NCBI RefSeq assembly: GCF_006547045.1
Contig: NZ_CP041242.1
Coordinates: 630,001-694,000 of the forward strand
Length of the DNA: 64,000 bases
Origin: Lysobacter alkalisoli
GTDB taxonomy: Bacteria > Pseudomonadota > Gammaproteobacteria > Xanthomonadales > Xanthomonadaceae
Reading direction: 5' to 3'
In this document: piece after piece, positions 59,028-64,000 of the stretch
Position numbering within the stretch: the first letter of the stretch is position 1
Layout: every line of letters starts with the position of its first letter
Notes under the pieces: model-generated
Databases searched by the model: none
The model's input: the letters and a program-made list of their open reading frames with translations, nothing else
Told to the model about the DNA's origin: nothing
Translations under genes and position numbers: made by a program

Positions 59028-59702
59028 TTAACGGATGGCTTGTTGCTCGTAGCTGGCAATTTCCTCTTTGATCAGCAGCTCGCGCAGCTGGGATGCCGAG
59101 GCCCGTTTCATCGGTCGGCCGTCGACGCTCGACAGCGGCGCCTGGCGCAGCGCGGCGAATGGCAACACGGTGATGTCGAAGGTCAGCTCCTCGGCGCTGA
59201 ACACCCAGACCGGCAGGTCGGCGGTCCGATCCGGGTCGAGCCGCAGCCGACGCATGCGCGACTCGGCCGGAATACCGTGCTGTTCAAGGAAACGCATTAC
59301 CGCTTCGGCGTCGTCGCTGTAGGCATGCAGTTGCACGGATGAGTGAGCATCGGCGATGCCATCCAGCACCGCCCCGACCAGTCGTGGCGAGAACGCCTGC
59401 AGGAACTCCAACGCCCGCAACGCAGCCTCGCGACGGGCGCGCAGGCCTTCGGCATGGCCAGGGCCGGCAAACAGGCGCTGGTACTCGCGCAGCGCCTCTT
59501 CGATCTCCCGGTTGCGCGGCAGCGAGGCGTCATCGAAGATCCCGAGCCGCTGGGCGGCCTTGAGCTTGGCCTGGTGGTAGTCGCGCATGCCACTCTCGGC
59601 CATCAGTCGCGCAGCTTCGTGGGCAAGATGCCGGCGACGCTCGCGGGTCCGGGTCTGGGCGTGCATTTGGGCGTGATGAACGTGCTGGCGGGCGTGGGGC
59701 AT
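59028..59702 (-). CDS. Conserved hypothetical protein
   Basis: This 224-residue protein is not recognised functionally. The N-terminal half is a basic, helical region (RRRHLAHEAARLMAESGMRD, KLKAAQRLGIFDDASLPRNREIEEALREYQRLF). The second half (about 115-215) contains HAYSDDAEAVMRFLEQHGIP and LPVWVFSAEELTFDITVLP. The start at 59702 has GGAGG 5 bases upstream; a GTG at 59723 is the alternative. A truncated, frameshifted copy of its 3' part lies at 57559-57851 in the same orientation. It lies 139 bases upstream of the mrcA stop on the same strand. Confidence 0.8.
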   Translation of the reverse strand: MPHARQHVHHAQMHAQTRTRERRRHLAHEAARLMAESGMRDYHQAKLKAAQRLGIFDDASLPRNREIEEALREYQRLFAGPGHAEGLRARREAALRALEFLQAFSPRLVGAVLDGIADAHSSVQLHAYSDDAEAVMRFLEQHGIPAESRMRRLRLDPDRTADLPVWVFSAEELTFDITVLPFAALRQAPLSSVDGRPMKRASASQLRELLIKEEIASYEQQAIR

Positions 59703-59840
59703 GGCGACCTCCGCGGTTGGCACGACGCCGGCGATGAAGGGTCGCCGGGGCCGGCGTTGGCCGCCGGCGGGACAACCCTAGCACGCCCCCGGCGATCCCG
59801 GTGTCCCAACGAGGTTCCCGGTTATTTGTGGGACATCACG

Positions 59841-62321
59841 CTAGAAGATGTCGAATGCCGCCTCGGCCGGTTCGTCGTCGTAGTCGCTGAAATCGATGAA
59901 GCTCTGCATCCGCTCCAGGTCCTCGGTCTTGACCCACTCGGTAAGACCGCCGCCGTTGGGCAGCAGCCGGCCGTCGGCCGATACCGAGACCTTGACCATG
60001 CCATCGGGCGGCACGATCTGTGTGATCGGCTGGCCCTCCAGCGCCACGCGCATATAGTCGATCCAGATCGGCAATGCCGCACGGCCACCGTATTCGCGGT
60101 ACCCGAGCGATTGGAAGTTGTCGCGGCCGACCCAGGCGGTAGTGACATAGGGACCGCCAAATCCGGAGAACCAGGCGTCGCGGTGGTCGTTGGTCGAACC
60201 TGTCTTGCCGCCGACGTCCTCGCGGTCGAGCACCCTGGCCGCTGTACCGGTGCCGCGCTGGACCACGTCGCGCATCATCGAGACCATCTGATAGGCGGTG
60301 CGGTTGTCGATCGCGCGCGGGGCGCGCGGGGCGTTCTCGTCGACCTCCGGTGCCTGGGTGCCGGCATCCGGCGATGGAGCGGCAGGCCTCGCTGTTGCCG
60401 TCGGGCCGAAATTGAACCCGTCGACGACCTGGCTGACAGCGGCTGCATTGCCACTGACGCCGCAGCTCGGGCAGGCCGTGGCCGGTGTTTCCTTGAACAG
60501 CACCGCGCCATTGCGGTCGTGGACCTCGTCGATGAACCATGGAGTGATGCGGAAACCGCCGTTGGCGAACGCGGCATAGCCCACGGCCACCGACAGCGGG
60601 GTCAGCGAGGCGGTGCCCAGCGACATCGACAGGTTGGGCGGCAGCTGTGCCTCTTCGAAGCCGAAATTGGCGATGTACTTGCGGGCATACTCGACGCCGA
60701 TCGCGTCCAGCAGGCGCACCGAGACCAGGTTGCGCGATTGCACCAGTGCTTCGCGCAGGCGCATCGGACCGGCGAAGTTGCCGGTCGCGTTCTTCGGGCG
60801 CCAGACCGTACCGTTGCGTTGCCTGAACACCACCGGCGCATCGAGCACGATCGAGGCCGGGTTGAACCCCTTGTCCAACGCGGCCGCGTACAGGAACGGC
60901 TTGAAGGCGGAACCGGGCTGGCGGCGGGCCTGGGTGGCACGGTTGAACTCGTTGCCGGCAAAGCTGTATCCGCCGGACAGCGCACGCAGGGCGCCATTGA
61001 TCGGCTCCAGCGAGACCAGCGCGGCCTGGGCCCGCGGTACCTGGTCCAGCGCATAGGTGTAACTGGGCGGTGGGGCCGGCAGGCCTTCCGGTACCTCGGG
61101 GCTTGCCACCGGCGTGCGCTTGAGCCGGACCAGGTCACCGCGCTTGAGCAGGCTGCCCGGGTCGCGATCGCCATAGCTGTTCTTGCGGGTCACCTCGACC
61201 AGGCTGCCGTTGCGCAGGACAAGTTGAGCCTGCCCCGTCGAGCTGGACAGCACGATCGCCGGCACCAGGTCGACCTGGGCCGGGATGGCACTCATGCGCG
61301 CGGCCACGGTGGCGGCATTCTCGTCGGCCGCCAGTTCGAAGTGCTGTTCGACGCCATGCCAGCCATGGCGGCGATCGTAGATCTCAAGCCCGGTGCGCAC
61401 GGCCTTGTCGGCTGCGGTCTGCAGGACAGGGTCGATGGTGGTGGTGACACGGTAGCCCTGGGTCAACGCCTCGGCACCGTAGCGGGCGACCATCTCCTGG
61501 CGCACCATCTCGGCCACGAACGGAGCATAGACCTCGATGGGGGCATCGTGGGCGGCGGCGTGCATGGGCGTTGCCCGGGCTGCAGCGGCCTCGGCCGGAG
61601 TCACGAACCTGAGTTCCTCCATCCGTTGCAGGATGTAGTCGCGGCGCTCGCGAGCGCGCTCGGGGTTGCTGAGCGGATTGCCGCTGGAGGGGAACTTCGG
61701 AATGCCGGCCAGCGAGGCCATCTCGTCCAGGTCCAGCTCTTCCATGGACTTGCCGTAGTAGAACTGTGCGGCCGCGATGACGCCATAGTTGCGATGACCG
61801 AAGAAGCTCTTGTTGAGGTACAGCTCAAGGATCTCGTCCTTGCTCAGCTCGCGCTCCATCCGCATCGCCAGCAGCATCTCGCGCAGTTTGCGCATGTAGC
61901 TGTACTCGGAGTCGAGGAAAAACTGGCGCGCGACCTGCTGGGTGATGGTCGAACCGCCGGGCACGCGCTTGTCGTCGGTGGTGGCCAGCAGCCAGATCGC
62001 GCGGGCGACGCCCTTGTAGTCGACGCCATGGTGGTCGTAGAAGCGGGCATCCTCGATCGCGATGAAGGCCTGCTTGAGGCGCTCCGGCACCTCGTCGATC
62101 TTCACCGGAACGCGACGCATTTCACCGAACTGGGCGATCAGCTGGCCGTCGCGCGCATGAACGTACATCGGCTCCTGCAGCTCGACGGTGCGCAGGGTCT
62201 CGACATCGGGAAGCTTGGGCACGATGGAGTAATACACAATGCCCAAAGCGATGGCGGCCAGCACCGCCGCGCCAACCAGGGCCGCCAGCGCCCAGCGCAG
62301 CAAGCGTCGAATTCGTGACAT
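59841..62321 (-). CDS. mrcA: Penicillin-binding protein 1A
   Basis: This 826-residue class A penicillin-binding protein has an N-terminal transmembrane anchor ([20 protein letters not shown], about 12-31), a glycosyltransferase domain with [12 protein letters not shown] (about residue 89) and [15 protein letters not shown], an OB-like insert, and a transpeptidase domain with the SxxK motif GSAFKPF (about 473), SRN (about 528) and KTGST (about 705). It polymerises and cross-links peptidoglycan in the periplasm. It is divergent from pilM, the conserved mrcA-pilMNOPQ arrangement. Confidence 0.96.
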   Translation of the reverse strand: MSRIRRLLRWALAALVGAAVLAAIALGIVYYSIVPKLPDVETLRTVELQEPMYVHARDGQLIAQFGEMRRVPVKIDEVPERLKQAFIAIEDARFYDHHGVDYKGVARAIWLLATTDDKRVPGGSTITQQVARQFFLDSEYSYMRKLREMLLAMRMERELSKDEILELYLNKSFFGHRNYGVIAAAQFYYGKSMEELDLDEMASLAGIPKFPSSGNPLSNPERARERRDYILQRMEELRFVTPAEAAAARATPMHAAAHDAPIEVYAPFVAEMVRQEMVARYGAEALTQGYRVTTTIDPVLQTAADKAVRTGLEIYDRRHGWHGVEQHFELAADENAATVAARMSAIPAQVDLVPAIVLSSSTGQAQLVLRNGSLVEVTRKNSYGDRDPGSLLKRGDLVRLKRTPVASPEVPEGLPAPPPSYTYALDQVPRAQAALVSLEPINGALRALSGGYSFAGNEFNRATQARRQPGSAFKPFLYAAALDKGFNPASIVLDAPVVFRQRNGTVWRPKNATGNFAGPMRLREALVQSRNLVSVRLLDAIGVEYARKYIANFGFEEAQLPPNLSMSLGTASLTPLSVAVGYAAFANGGFRITPWFIDEVHDRNGAVLFKETPATACPSCGVSGNAAAVSQVVDGFNFGPTATARPAAPSPDAGTQAPEVDENAPRAPRAIDNRTAYQMVSMMRDVVQRGTGTAARVLDREDVGGKTGSTNDHRDAWFSGFGGPYVTTAWVGRDNFQSLGYREYGGRAALPIWIDYMRVALEGQPITQIVPPDGMVKVSVSADGRLLPNGGGLTEWVKTEDLERMQSFIDFSDYDDEPAEAAFDIF

Positions 62322-62497
62322 CGTGATCCGGTTCCGGGTTGCAGATGAGTACGGGCGGGCAGTATAGATGACTCGCCCGGGAGCGCCGGGCCAGTCAGGG
62401 GGAGGGGGTTCAGGCCGTCGACAGCGGCCATAAAGTGACGACGAGGGGCAGATTCTGCATGAAGTGGTTGCCAGCCTCTCAAAAGTCCGTTATCTAA

Positions 62498-63606
<1,109 letters not shown>

Positions 63607-63607
<1 letters not shown>

Positions 63608-64000
63608 TGGCAAGAATCAATCTGCTCCCATGGCGCGTCGACCGTCGCAAGCAGCGGCAGAAAGAGTTCGGCGTGATGGTGGCGCTGGCCGCGCTGGGCG
63701 CGATCGCGCTCTCCTTCCTCATCATCAGCTACTACAACGGCCAGATCAGCGGCCAGAACGCCCGCAACGGTTTCCTCAAGCAGCAGATCACCGAGGTCGA
63801 CAAGCAGATCAAGGAAATCGAGGAGCTGGAAAAAACCAAGGGCCGGCTGTTGGCACGCAAGGAAGTCATCGAAGATCTGCAGGCCAACCGCTCGCAGATG
63901 GTGCACCTGTTCGACTCGCTGGTCCGCACCATTCCCGACGGCGTGATCCTGACTGCGATCAAGCAGGACGACAAGACCCTGAGTCTGACCGGCCGCGCGC
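63607..64000 (+). CDS. pilN: Type IV pilus assembly protein PilN (C-terminus outside window)
   Basis: The first 131 codons read MARINLLPWRVDRRKQRQKE, the conserved N-terminus that binds PilM (INLLPWR), then a transmembrane helix (VMVALAALGAIALSFLIISYY, about residues 24-44) and a coiled coil (about 55-85). PilN pairs with PilO in the inner-membrane alignment complex of type IV pili. The gene is cut by the right edge. One-base overlap with pilM implies coupling; pilO, pilP and pilQ are expected beyond the edge. Confidence 0.95.

Overview
The window is GC-rich (roughly two thirds G+C) chromosomal DNA from a gammaproteobacterium of the Xanthomonadaceae/Lysobacteraceae (Lysobacter, Luteimonas or Stenotrophomonas type). 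The evidence is gene order typical of that family: zapA-ssrS-fau with ygfB-pepP nearby, hemW-rdgB-rph-yicC-gmk-rpoZ-spoT-ridA-recG, and mrcA divergent from pilMN. Genus-level placement is inference. The left edge cuts a 23S rRNA gene and the right edge cuts pilN.

1-2836: 3' part of a 23S rRNA gene, a 5S rRNA and a strong terminator. 2955-3640: a dispersed repeat (copy A) that truncates a small secreted-protein gene. 3648-14736: housekeeping genes, mostly on the minus strand (rpiA, EVE-domain protein, fau, 6S RNA, zapA, a ZapB-like small protein, ygfB, pepP, pepQ), with a 1552-residue propeller/PAS/GGDEF/EAL sensor between them. 14749-20294: a CHASE-like/PAS/GGDEF/EAL protein and an overlapping DUF1631-PilZ pair, so cyclic-di-GMP signalling is prominent. 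20471-30921: the conserved hemW-to-recG block, with repeat copy B and a frameshifted ridA.

31004-53516 is the accessory heart of the window. After repeat copy C comes a carbohydrate-utilisation locus for mannose-rich glycans: a Tat-exported aspartylglucosaminidase coupled to CutC; a TonB-dependent receptor, flavin-dependent halogenase and GH2 beta-mannosidase on the minus strand; and divergently a GH92 alpha-mannosidase, a LacI regulator (frameshifted), a FucP-type MFS permease, a fructokinase, an AGE-family epimerase/isomerase, a second GH92 lipoprotein with a C-terminal F5/8-type domain, and a GH99 endo-mannosidase lipoprotein. Proposed flow: glycan capture by the receptor, trimming by GH99/GH92/GH2, import of mannose by the permease, isomerisation to fructose and phosphorylation to fructose-6-phosphate. 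The asparaginase clears the GlcNAc-Asn stub. Five near-identical palindromes, TTRRATCGATCYAR-like, mark the control region and the lacI promoter.

53572-64000: a nucleoside hydrolase, rpmE2 with a clear sigma-70 promoter, gltA, an overlapping convergent methyltransferase, a lower-GC two-gene insert (glycine-zipper protein and DUF4189 protein) bracketed by a broken partial copy and the intact copy of a conserved hypothetical gene, then mrcA and pilM-pilN.

Three single-base frameshifts were found (ridA, lacI, the 57.6 kb pseudogene). All calls come from reading the sequence; no database search was run.
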